Below are positions 37,714 through 44,715 of a DNA stretch of 64,000 bases, one piece after another. Source of the stretch: Extensimonas perlucida (GTDB taxonomy: Bacteria > Pseudomonadota > Gammaproteobacteria > Burkholderiales > Burkholderiaceae_C); the NCBI RefSeq assembly GCF_007655255.1, contig NZ_VMYE01000013.1:1-64000 (forward strand), in the 5' to 3' direction. The notes under the pieces are model-generated. The model was not told where the DNA came from. It saw only the letters and a program-made list of their open reading frames with translations, and did not search any database. How positions within the stretch are numbered: the first letter of the stretch is position 1; each line of letters opens with the position of its first letter. Made by a program: the position numbers and the translations under genes.

Positions 37714-37874
37714 GTGTGCTGTCCCGCAAATAACTACACATGAAATCGCGCCTTCGCACTCAGGGCGGCGTTGCAAATCCTCGCGATAGCTGCAGCTATC
37801 GCTGCGGTTTGCGCCTTGCCCTGAACGCGAATTCATCGATTTCATTTCGTGCAGCTATTTGCGGGACAGCACAC
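37714..37874. mobile_element. 161-bp TA-flanked miniature element, type A
   Basis: Terminal inverted repeats GTGTGCTGTCCCGCAAATA ... TATTTGCGGGACAGCACAC, flanked by TA on both sides (37712-37713 and 37875-37876), as for IS630/Tc1-mariner-type insertions. No coding capacity. The centre has a perfect palindrome GCGATAGCTGCAGCTATCGC. It abuts the type B element and shares its right TA. Confidence 0.82.
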
Positions 37875-37876
37875 TA

Positions 37877-38039
37877 GGAGCCTGTCGGACTTTGGGCGTC
37901 GATAGCGAGAATGCGCCCCAGCGAGACCAGTTTTTGCCGGATTCGCCGCCCCATAGCGAGACTATGGGGCAAGAAGACAGTAAAAAATGGGCCGCTGCGG
38001 CGCATTCGCAGCCGACGATCCCAAAGTCCGACAGGCTCC
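37877..38039. mobile_element. 163-bp TA-flanked miniature element, type B, intact copy 1
   Basis: Perfect 20-bp terminal inverted repeats beginning GGAGCCTGTCGGACTTTGGG, with TA at 37875-37876 and 38040-38041. A central hairpin CCCCATAG...CTATGGGG is present. Further copies lie at 46045 (half), 47672 (intact, inside kefB) and 48260 (degenerate, inverted). No transposase; it must be moved in trans. Confidence 0.88.
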
Positions 38040-38084
38040 TAGGCGCTACGTTGCTTTTGTTTTGGCTCATCAGGAGAAATCACC

Positions 38085-38792
38085 ATGAAACTTCGCTTTT
38101 CCACGATCGCCTTGGCGCTGCTTGCTCAGACAGCGTTGCTGTCGGCTCCTCCCGCCCTGGCACAGAATGCAGAAGCACAGGCCGATTCAGCCGCTCCACA
38201 GAAGGAGCCCTCAAGGGTTCACCAAGCACTGGCGTGGTCGCAGGATCGGCTGGCCCAGCTTGATGCCAACATTGCTGCCCTGGAAAAAGACGCCAACAGG
38301 CTCCAGGGCGAGGCGCGTACCAAGGCCGATGCGGCGTTGGCGGACCTGCGCAAGCAGCGGGATGCCTATCGCCGCCGGGCTCAAGATGCCGCAGCCAACG
38401 CAAAGAACTGGAGCGATGCTCAGGTCGCCGAAGCACGTCAGGCGCTCGACAACGATTGGGCCGCCTTCCAGGCCGCCCGAGACAAGTATCTTGAAGAAAG
38501 CAAGGCCAGCATCGCTACGCGGCGCGCCGTACTGGAGGCGGAACTTGAGGCGCAGCAGAAAGCGCTTGCTGGATTGCGTGCCGACGCGGCCAAGCTCGCG
38601 GCAGATCAGCGTGCAGCCATTGAAGGGCGTATTGCTGCACTGAATGCAGACGTGGAGGAGACCAAGGCCCGGGTCTCAAAAGCCTCGGCCGAGGCATGGG
38701 AGACCACGAAAAAGAGCTATGGGGAAGCCCAACGGCTTTTCTCCGAGACCTATGCGTCCATCCGCCAGTCCATCGACGAGGCTAAAAAGTAA
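38085..38792 (+). CDS. Exported coiled-coil protein, paralog of the gene at 37100
   Basis: A 235-residue protein with a classical signal peptide (1-26, cleavage near PALAQN) followed by one long Ala/Lys/Glu-rich coiled coil. Similarity to the cytoplasmic paralog starts at HQALAWSQDRLAQLD and extends through the first ~70 residues. A GGAG ribosome site lies before the ATG. The pair is separated only by two miniature elements. Function unknown; a periplasmic spacer or envelope-stress role is conceivable but not shown. Confidence 0.78.
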   Translation: MKLRFSTIALALLAQTALLSAPPALAQNAEAQADSAAPQKEPSRVHQALAWSQDRLAQLDANIAALEKDANRLQGEARTKADAALADLRKQRDAYRRRAQDAAANAKNWSDAQVAEARQALDNDWAAFQAARDKYLEESKASIATRRAVLEAELEAQQKALAGLRADAAKLAADQRAAIEGRIAALNADVEETKARVSKASAEAWETTKKSYGEAQRLFSETYASIRQSIDEAKK

Positions 38793-38889
38793 TTTCCCTA
38801 ATGCCGAAGACGCAGACATGTCCTGCGCATTCTCGTCTCTGGCGCCTGTGCAGATGCATGGGAAGGTGACAGCCGGAAAATTCCATTGC

Positions 38890-39045
38890 TCGGCTTCCTG
38901 CCACACGCACTCGCGCTTGCCCTCGCGCAACACCCCACATGGTGTGTGCATCGGCCAGCCGTTCTTTGACCAGTGTCTCCACCGGCGTGCTACACGGGTT
39001 CCACTTGATGATGAAGGCGACTTGGCACGCGAGCGCGGCGGGCTG
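38890..39045 (-). mobile_element. Possible IS1380-family transposase remnant, frameshifted
   Basis: On the minus strand one frame reads CQVAFIIKWNPCSTPVETLV...ADAHTMW and, after a frameshift, the next reads REGKRECVWQEAEQW. This resembles the F-x-I/V-K-x-NP-R ... W ... R-x-GKR pattern of IS1380 transposases. Only ~50 codons are left. The call rests on motif memory only. Confidence 0.4.
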
Positions 39046-39231
39046 CTGACGGTCATTGGGTCCGCTGCAAAGAAACCCGTCATTGCGAGCCCTGCAGGGG
39101 CGCGGCAATCCAGTTCCGTCCTTTGCTGCGCACGCAGGCGCTGTTGCGGCGGCTCCATGGATTGCCGCGGGCCTTCGGCCCCCGCAATGACGGGGCAAAA
39201 TCATCCCGCGTCCTAATGAACAATCTGGGTT
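39043..39231. repeat. Composite repeat, inverted copy, with nested CGTCATTGCGAG element
   Basis: The right terminus CCTAATGAACAATCTGGGTT (39212-39231) is the same as the terminal repeat of the 48549-48714 element. Nested at 39076-39194 is the CCCGTCATTGCGAG ... CGCAATGACGGG palindromic element, as between btuF and btuC. The left border is uncertain. Together with the fragment at 38890-39045 it fills the gap between the coiled-coil gene and ogt. Confidence 0.65.
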
Positions 39232-39289
39232 CAACCGCGACGCCCTTGTGTCCGAGCCTCTCCCGCCCGACGCAACCTCTACCCAAACG

Positions 39290-39850
39290 ATGCCCCCCAT
39301 GCCCCTCGCCACCCACACCTACCCCAGCCCGCTCGGCGATTTGCTCGCCGTGTTTACCGCACGTGGGCTCGGGCTGCTCGAATTTGCGGGCCAGCCGCGC
39401 GTGGCGCGTGAACTGGCGCAGCTGCAGGCCGCACGTGGCGATGCGGCACCTGCGCCAGACACCTTGCACGCCTGGACGGCGCAGCTCGGCCACGAACTTT
39501 CCGAATACTTTGCGGGCCGGCGGCGCCATTTCGCGCTGCCGCTGGACCTGGTGGGCACGCCGTTTCAGCAGCGCGTGTGGCAGGCGCTGCTGTCCATCCC
39601 CTATGGCCAGACCTGGAGCTATGCGCAGCAGGCGCAGCACATCGGCCAGCCCAGCGCCACGCGCGCCGTGGCCGCGGCCAATGGGCAAAACAAGATCAGC
39701 ATCGTCGTGCCCTGCCACCGCGTGATCGGCAGCAAGGGCCAGCTCACCGGCTACGGCGGCGGCCTGCCGCGCAAGGCGTGGCTGCTGGGGCTGGAGCAGG
39801 GGCAACAAGCCGCGCCGCCCGCATCACCGCAGGGGGTGGGCAGGGGGTGA
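39290..39850 (+). CDS. ogt: Methylated-DNA--protein-cysteine methyltransferase
   Basis: A 186-residue Ogt/AGT that removes methyl groups from O6-methylguanine by suicide transfer to Cys. The active-site motif VVPCHRVIG is present, preceded by GTPFQQRVWQALLSIPYGQ (DNA-binding helix-turn-helix) and followed by LTGYGGGLPRKAWLL. No clear ribosome site; GTG at 39248 and ATG at 39299 are alternative starts. A Pro-rich tail ends the protein. It sits alone among repeats. Confidence 0.9.
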   Translation: MPPMPLATHTYPSPLGDLLAVFTARGLGLLEFAGQPRVARELAQLQAARGDAAPAPDTLHAWTAQLGHELSEYFAGRRRHFALPLDLVGTPFQQRVWQALLSIPYGQTWSYAQQAQHIGQPSATRAVAAANGQNKISIVVPCHRVIGSKGQLTGYGGGLPRKAWLLGLEQGQQAAPPASPQGVGRG

Positions 39851-39922
39851 GGTGTTCTCAAAACGGCTACAAGCGCAGCCGATCTGAGAACACCCACACC
39901 GCTGCGGCCTCAGCCCGTAGCT

Positions 39923-40005
39923 CGTAGGCCGGGTTTGCGCAGCCAAACCCAGCATCCGGCTATGCACCGGGAATGCCGGGTTACGCTACGCTAACCCAGC
40001 CTACG
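39923..40005. repeat. REP-like inverted repeat (GTAGGCCGGGTTT... type)
   Basis: CGTAGGCCGGGTTTGCG ... and the inverted half CGCTAACCCAGCCTACG flank a short centre; both halves contain the GCCGGGTT/AACCC core known from dispersed intergenic repeats in many proteobacteria. It lies between ogt and the restriction-modification gene, overlapping nothing coding. Confidence 0.7.
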
Positions 40006-40047
40006 TTGTTGCACCGCTGCCTTTCCCTTCCTGTTTGCCCACCCCCC

Positions 40048-42990
40048 ATGCCCCTGTCCTGGAACGAAATCAAGTCGCGCGCCATGGCCTTCAGCCGCCA
40101 GTGGGCCGACGCGGCCGATGAAAAGCAGCAGTCCATCCCGTTCTGGATCGACTTTTTCGAGGTCTTCGGCATCACCAACCGGCGCGTCGCGAGCTTCGAG
40201 CATGCCGTCAAAAAGCACGGCGGCGGGCAGGGTTACGTCGATCTGTTCTGGCCGGGGCAAATGCTGGTCGAGCAAAAGTCGCGCGGCAAGCCCTTGGAGC
40301 CCGCGTTCGACCAGGCCATGGGCTACTTTCCCGGCATTGCCGAGCGCGACCTGCCGCACACGCTGGTGGTGTGCGACTTTGCGCGCTTTCGCGTGATCGA
40401 CCTCGACACGCGCCGCGAAATCAGCTTTGCGCTGGCCGACTTGCACAAGCACGTGCGCTGGTTCGGCTTCATCGCCGGCTACAAGACGCAGGAAATCCGC
40501 CCGCAAGACCCCGTCAACATCAAGGCCGCCGAGCGCATGGGCCGCCTGCACGACGCGCTCAAGGCCAGCGGCTACGGGCAGTTTGGTAGCGCGCCCGAAC
40601 GTGCCGGCCACGCGCTCGAAGTGTTGCTCGTGCGCCTGCTGTTTTGCCTGTTTGCCGACGACACCGCCATCTTCCCCGCGCAGGGCTTTCGCGCCTTCAT
40701 CGAAGAGCGCACCGCGCCCGACGGGCGCGACACCGGAGCGCTGCTCGCGCAGCTGTTCCAGGTGCTCAACACCCCGCCCGAGCGGCGTTCCACGCACCTC
40801 GACGAGCAGCTGGCCGCCTTCCCCTACATCAACGGCCGGTTATTTGAAGAGCTGCTGCCCATCGCCGACTTCGACGCCGCCACGCGCGAGGCGCTGCTCG
40901 ACGCCTGCGCGCTCGACTGGGCCGGCATCAGCCCGGCCATCTTTGGCAGCCTGTTCCAGAGCATCATGGACGCGCAGGCGCGGCGCAACCTGGGCGCGCA
41001 CTACACGTCCGAGGAAAACATCCTCAAACTCATCAAGCCGCTGTTCCTCGACGGCCTGCGCGCCGAGTTCGAGCGCGTCAAGCACCAGCGCAACCGCCTG
41101 TTCGACTTTCACAAAAAGCTGCGCACCCTGAGCTTTCTTGACCCCGCCTGCGGCTGCGGCAACTTTTTGGTCATCAGCTACCGCGAGCTGCGCCTGCTCG
41201 AATTGGACGTGCTGCGCGCCGCCGCCGAACTGCAAGGCCAAAGCGGCCAGCGCAGCATCGACGTGCACAGCCTCATCGGCGTCAACGTCGATCAGTTTTA
41301 CGGCATAGAGATCGAAGAATTCCCCGCGCAGATCGCCCAGGTCGCGCTGTGGCTGGTGGACCACCAGATGAACCTGCGCGTGGGCGAGGAGTTTGGCCAA
41401 TACTTCGCGCGCATCCCGCTCGTCACCAGCCCGCACATCGTGCACGGCAATGCGCTTACGCTCGACTGGGCCGCCGTGCTGCCGCCCGCGCGCTGCAGCT
41501 TCGTGCTGGGCAATCCGCCGTTTGTGGGTAAAAAAGAGCAAAGCGCCGTGCAGAAAGCCGACTTCGAGCCGGTCATGCGCGACATCAAGGGCTTTGGTGT
41601 GCTCGACTTCGTCGCCGCGTGGTACGTCAAGGCGGCGCGCTACCTGCGCACGGCCGAAATGCTATTGAAAAACGAGCTACTGACGCAGGATACACAAGCT
41701 CAAACGGCCAATTTCATTCAAAACGCCGCCGCGCCGCGCGTGGCCTTCGTCTCCACCAACAGCATCACGCAGGGCGAGCAGGTGGGCGTGCTCTGGGGCT
41801 GGCTGCTCGCGCAGGGCGTGCACATCCAGTTTGCGCACCGCACCTTCGCCTGGAGCAACGAGGCGCGCGGCAAGGCCGCCGTGCACTGCGTCATCATCGG
41901 CTTTGGCCTGCAAGACCTGCCCGGCAAAGTCATCTACGAATACGACGACATCAAAGGCCCGGCGCACGCCGTGCCCGCGGCCAACATCAATCCGTATCTG
42001 GTCGATGCGCCGGATGTGGTGCTTGGCAAGCGCACCCAGGCAATTTGTCCCGTGCCGCCGATCAGCTACGGCAGCATGGCAAACGATGACGGCCACCTCA
42101 TACTCGACGCAGCAGCGCGTGATGAATTGCTGCGCACCGAGCCGCAACTGGCCGAACTGATTCGCCCCTACATGGGCGCGCATGAGTTTTTGAACGCAGA
42201 ACCTCGCTGGTGCCTGTGGCTCAAAGATGCTTCGCCCAGCGTGCTGCGTGGCTCGCCGTCGTTGCGTCGTCGCATCGAATCCGTGCGGGCGTTTCGGGCG
42301 GCCAGCCAGCGCCCGACGACGCGCGAACTGGCAAACACCCCGGCATTGTTTGGCGAAGATCGCCAACCAGACGGCGCCTACCTTCTGCTGCCCAAGGTTT
42401 CGTCCGAAAACCGCTCCTATATGCCGATGGGCTTCATGTCGCCGCAGGTCGTTGCGAACGGCAGTGCGTTGATCGTTCCCGGCGCCGGTTTGTTCGAATT
42501 CGGTGTTCTCCAGTCTGTCATGCACATGGCGTGGATGCGACAGGTATGTGGTCGATTGGAAAGCCGTTATCAGTATTCGGCCCAGATTGTCTACAACAAT
42601 TTCCCCTGGCCCTTCTGCGCCCTCGATTCCAAGCAAAAAGTGCCTCCAGCCAAGGTACAGCAAGCGCAAGCAGCTATCGAAGCCGCAGCGCAGGCGGTAC
42701 TCGACGCGCGCGCCCAGTTCCCCGGCAGCACCCTGGCCGACCTGTACGACCCGCTCACCATGCCGCCCGCGCTGCTGCGCACGCACCAAAAGCTCGACGC
42801 CGCCGTGGATCGTGCCTACCAGCTCGCCGGCGGCCCCAAAAGCTACAGCGGCGACGCCGAGCGCGTGGCCTTTTTGTTCACGCTCTACCAGCGCATCACC
42901 AGCCTGCTGCCCGTCGAATCCGCCCCCGCCAAAAAGCCGCGCCGGCGCGGTACGGGTTTGGGGGCAGGGGGTGTGAAAGACGCGGATTGA
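40048..42990 (+). CDS. MmeI-like (type IIL) restriction-modification enzyme with two in-frame repeat inserts
   Basis: A single-chain 980-residue enzyme. The N-terminal nuclease domain has a D...ExK site: GYVDLFWPGQMLVEQKSRG near 65-85. A helical spacer follows. The adenine-methyltransferase core has SAM motif I LDPACGCGNFLV near 370 and catalytic motif IV LGNPPFVGKKEQ near 490. The C-terminal part (about 620-900) is the target-recognition region. Two stretches match the dispersed ~50-nt repeat: residues about 540-556 and 863-877. The latter lies near the end of the recognition region. MmeI itself is 919 residues. Cytoplasmic; protects from phage and foreign DNA. ATG at 40048; no close ribosome site. 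Confidence 0.87.
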   Translation: MPLSWNEIKSRAMAFSRQWADAADEKQQSIPFWIDFFEVFGITNRRVASFEHAVKKHGGGQGYVDLFWPGQMLVEQKSRGKPLEPAFDQAMGYFPGIAERDLPHTLVVCDFARFRVIDLDTRREISFALADLHKHVRWFGFIAGYKTQEIRPQDPVNIKAAERMGRLHDALKASGYGQFGSAPERAGHALEVLLVRLLFCLFADDTAIFPAQGFRAFIEERTAPDGRDTGALLAQLFQVLNTPPERRSTHLDEQLAAFPYINGRLFEELLPIADFDAATREALLDACALDWAGISPAIFGSLFQSIMDAQARRNLGAHYTSEENILKLIKPLFLDGLRAEFERVKHQRNRLFDFHKKLRTLSFLDPACGCGNFLVISYRELRLLELDVLRAAAELQGQSGQRSIDVHSLIGVNVDQFYGIEIEEFPAQIAQVALWLVDHQMNLRVGEEFGQYFARIPLVTSPHIVHGNALTLDWAAVLPPARCSFVLGNPPFVGKKEQSAVQKADFEPVMRDIKGFGVLDFVAAWYVKAARYLRTAEMLLKNELLTQDTQAQTANFIQNAAAPRVAFVSTNSITQGEQVGVLWGWLLAQGVHIQFAHRTFAWSNEARGKAAVHCVIIGFGLQDLPGKVIYEYDDIKGPAHAVPAANINPYLVDAPDVVLGKRTQAICPVPPISYGSMANDDGHLILDAAARDELLRTEPQLAELIRPYMGAHEFLNAEPRWCLWLKDASPSVLRGSPSLRRRIESVRAFRAASQRPTTRELANTPALFGEDRQPDGAYLLLPKVSSENRSYMPMGFMSPQVVANGSALIVPGAGLFEFGVLQSVMHMAWMRQVCGRLESRYQYSAQIVYNNFPWPFCALDSKQKVPPAKVQQAQAAIEAAAQAVLDARAQFPGSTLADLYDPLTMPPALLRTHQKLDAAVDRAYQLAGGPKSYSGDAERVAFLFTLYQRITSLLPVESAPAKKPRRRGTGLGAGGVKDAD
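41665..41717 (-). repeat. Dispersed ~50-nt repeat, in-frame copy 1 in the MmeI-like gene
   Basis: AGCTACTGACGC ... CAAGCTCAAACGGCCAATTT: the reverse orientation of the family pattern. Encodes part of LLKNELLTQDTQAQTANF. Match is moderate. Confidence 0.5.
42634..42680 (+). repeat. Dispersed ~50-nt repeat, in-frame copy 2 in the MmeI-like gene
   Basis: CAAAAAGTGCCTCCAGCC ... CAAGCGCAAGCAGCTATC: forward orientation. Encodes QKVPPAKVQQAQAAIE. Frame is kept open. Confidence 0.65.
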
Positions 42991-43023
42991 GCGGGCACAT
43001 TCATGCTGAAGGCGCCTTGTTTT

Positions 43024-43040
43024 ATACGCCATTGGCGTAT
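43024..43040. promoter_or_regulatory. Operator palindrome of the RelE/XRE toxin-antitoxin operon
   Basis: ATACGCCA-T-TGGCGTAT: perfect 8-bp arms with a 1-base centre, ending 11 bases before the toxin ATG. It is a natural site for the HTH antitoxin to autoregulate the operon. Confidence 0.7.
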
Positions 43041-43051
43041 ATCATTCGTGT

Positions 43052-43363
43052 ATGGAATTCATCGAAACCCCAACATTCACCCGCTTGCTGGTGGGTTTGT
43101 TGACCGATGACGAGTACGCCGGCTTGCAGCACGTGCTGGCCGAAAACCCAGAACGGGGCGATCTCGTCCAGGGTGGCGGTGGAATCCGCAAACTGCGCTA
43201 TGCGCTGGCAGGACGTGGGAAAAGCGGTGGTGTTCGGGTGATCTATTACTGGCGGCGCCAGGATGCGCAGATTTACATGCTGCTGATCTACCCCAAGTCC
43301 AAAAAAGACACGCTCACCGAGCACGAAACCGCCTTGCTGCGCCAATGGGTCAAGGAGTTGTGA
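43052..43363 (+). CDS. RelE/HigB-type toxin
   Basis: A 103-residue RelE-superfamily protein, probably an mRNA interferase or related toxin. The pattern GDLVQGGGGIRKLRYALAGRGKSGGVRVIYYW and LLIYPKSKKDTLTEHE is typical of the HigB-2/RelE group (core strands with Arg/Lys cluster). It is the first gene of a two-gene operon: two bases separate it from the antitoxin gene. Toxin-first order is typical of higBA-type pairs. Located just after the MmeI-like gene, possibly stabilising that island. Confidence 0.85.
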   Translation: MEFIETPTFTRLLVGLLTDDEYAGLQHVLAENPERGDLVQGGGGIRKLRYALAGRGKSGGVRVIYYWRRQDAQIYMLLIYPKSKKDTLTEHETALLRQWVKEL

Positions 43364-43365
43364 CA

Positions 43366-43656
43366 ATGGAGCCTACGCTGTTCAATGATCTGCTGCAAAG
43401 CCTCAAGGAGGCCAAGGCCATTGCCCATGGTCAGGCGCCCGCAGCGCGCCGCACCAAGGTGACGCCACCCGACGTCAAGGCTGTGCGCGAGCAAATCGGG
43501 CTGTCGCAAAGCGAGTTTGCCCAGTTGCTGCAAGTGAGCGTCAGAACGCTCCAAAACTGGGAGCAACATCGCCGCAACCCGACGGGGCCAGCTTCCGCTT
43601 TGCTCAAAGTCGTGCAGGCCGCGCCCGACGTGGCGCTGAAGGCTTTGCATGCGTGA
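43366..43656 (+). CDS. XRE-family antitoxin (NadS/HigA-like)
   Basis: A 96-residue helix-turn-helix protein: VKAVREQIGLSQSEFAQLLQ followed by VSVRTLQNWEQHRRNPTGPA, the XRE recognition helix. AAGGAG at 43352-43357 supports the ATG at 43366. Expected to neutralise the upstream toxin and bind the palindrome at 43024-43040. Followed 24 bases later by cbiB. Confidence 0.86.
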   Translation: MEPTLFNDLLQSLKEAKAIAHGQAPAARRTKVTPPDVKAVREQIGLSQSEFAQLLQVSVRTLQNWEQHRRNPTGPASALLKVVQAAPDVALKALHA

Positions 43657-43680
43657 GTTCGCCCGCGACAATCCCGCCCC

Positions 43681-44715
43681 ATGCCCGGGCTTTTTTCAAC
43701 CATCCATGACTTCTCGAACGCACTCCACGCACCGTTCGCACCGTTCGCACCGCTCGCAACCGCCGCTGCACTCGCGCTGCTGATCGACCGGCTGCTTGGC
43801 GAGCCGCCTGCGCGCTGGCATCCGGTGGTGTGGATGGGGCGCGGCCTCGGCTGGGCGGGTGCGCGCATCGCGCCGCGCGCGCCTACGCCGCGGGATTTTT
43901 GCTCTTTTTGGCTCTCTGCGCTTGTCTGGTGTGCGCTGGCAGCTATCACCCTAGGAGCTTCTTGGGGCTTGCAATGGGCCGCGCTGCAACTGCCGCTGGC
44001 GCCCGCAGCGCTGCTGCTGGCCTTGCTGCTCAAGCCGCTTTTGGCCTGGCGCATGCTTGCGGCCGAGGTGGGGGCCGTGGAGGTGGCGCTCGCGCAGTCG
44101 CTCGCCGCGGGGCGCGCGCGCCTGGCCTGGCTCGTGAGCCGCGACGTGGCGGCGCTCGATGCGGCGCAGGTGCGCGAGAGCGCCATCGAGAGCCTGGCCG
44201 AGAATTTGAACGATTCGGTGGTCGCGCCGCTCTTTTGGTTTGCCGTGGCGGGCCTGCCCGGCGCGGCGCTGTACCGGTTTGCCAACACGGCGGACGCGAT
44301 GTGGGGCTACCCCGGCATGCACGGCGGGCGCTATTGGCAGTGGGCCGGCAAATGGGCGGCGCGGGCGGACGATGTGCTCTCGTGGCTGCCGGCGCGCCTC
44401 ACGGCCTTGCTGCTCGCGGCGTTTGCGGGCTGGCCGCCGCGCGCTGCGCAGCGCGTGCCCTTGCGCACGCTGCGGCGCGAGGCCGCGCGCACGCCTTCGC
44501 CCAACAGCGGCTGGCCCATGGCCGCGATGGCGCTCGCGCTGGGCGTGCGGCTGGGTAAGCCCGGTGTCTATCAGCTGCACGGTGCGGGCCGCGCGGCGCA
44601 GGCGGGCGACGTGCAGGCGGCGCTGCATTTGGCACAAAAAGTGCCTCTAGCGCTCTTTTCGCTTGCGCTTGCAGCTTCTGTTTTGATAGTTTTTGGAGAC
44701 GGATTTTGGCTTTGA
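43681..44715 (+). CDS. cbiB: Adenosylcobinamide-phosphate synthase CbiB (CobD)
   Basis: A 344-residue membrane protein that attaches aminopropanol (phosphate) to adenosylcobyric acid. Motifs: ALLIDRLLGEPPARWHPVVWMG, RESAIESLAENLNDSVVAPLFW, ALYRFANTADAMWGYP and SPNSGWPMAAMALALGV. Two stretches (about residues 74-90 in the first membrane region and 318-337 at the C-terminal helix) coincide with copies of the dispersed ~50-nt repeat. Its stop overlaps the 5' end of cobC. It belongs with the B12 operon at 19-26.7 kb but is separated from it by 17 kb of accessory DNA. Confidence 0.92.
   Translation: MPGLFSTIHDFSNALHAPFAPFAPLATAAALALLIDRLLGEPPARWHPVVWMGRGLGWAGARIAPRAPTPRDFCSFWLSALVWCALAAITLGASWGLQWAALQLPLAPAALLLALLLKPLLAWRMLAAEVGAVEVALAQSLAAGRARLAWLVSRDVAALDAAQVRESAIESLAENLNDSVVAPLFWFAVAGLPGAALYRFANTADAMWGYPGMHGGRYWQWAGKWAARADDVLSWLPARLTALLLAAFAGWPPRAAQRVPLRTLRREAARTPSPNSGWPMAAMALALGVRLGKPGVYQLHGAGRAAQAGDVQAALHLAQKVPLALFSLALAASVLIVFGDGFWL
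43901..43950 (+). repeat. Dispersed ~50-nt repeat, in-frame copy 1 in cbiB
   Basis: CTTTTTGGCTCTCTGCGCTTG ... GTGCGCTGGCAGCTATC in two parts: forward orientation. Encodes part of FWLSALVWCALAAI, a membrane helix. Confidence 0.6.
44634..44690 (+). repeat. Dispersed ~50-nt repeat, in-frame copy 2 in cbiB
   Basis: AAAAAGTGCCTCTAGCGC ... GCTTGCGCTTGCAGCTT then a T-rich end. One of the best matches to the family pattern. It encodes QKVPLALFSLALAASVL at the C-terminal end of CbiB. Confidence 0.72.
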
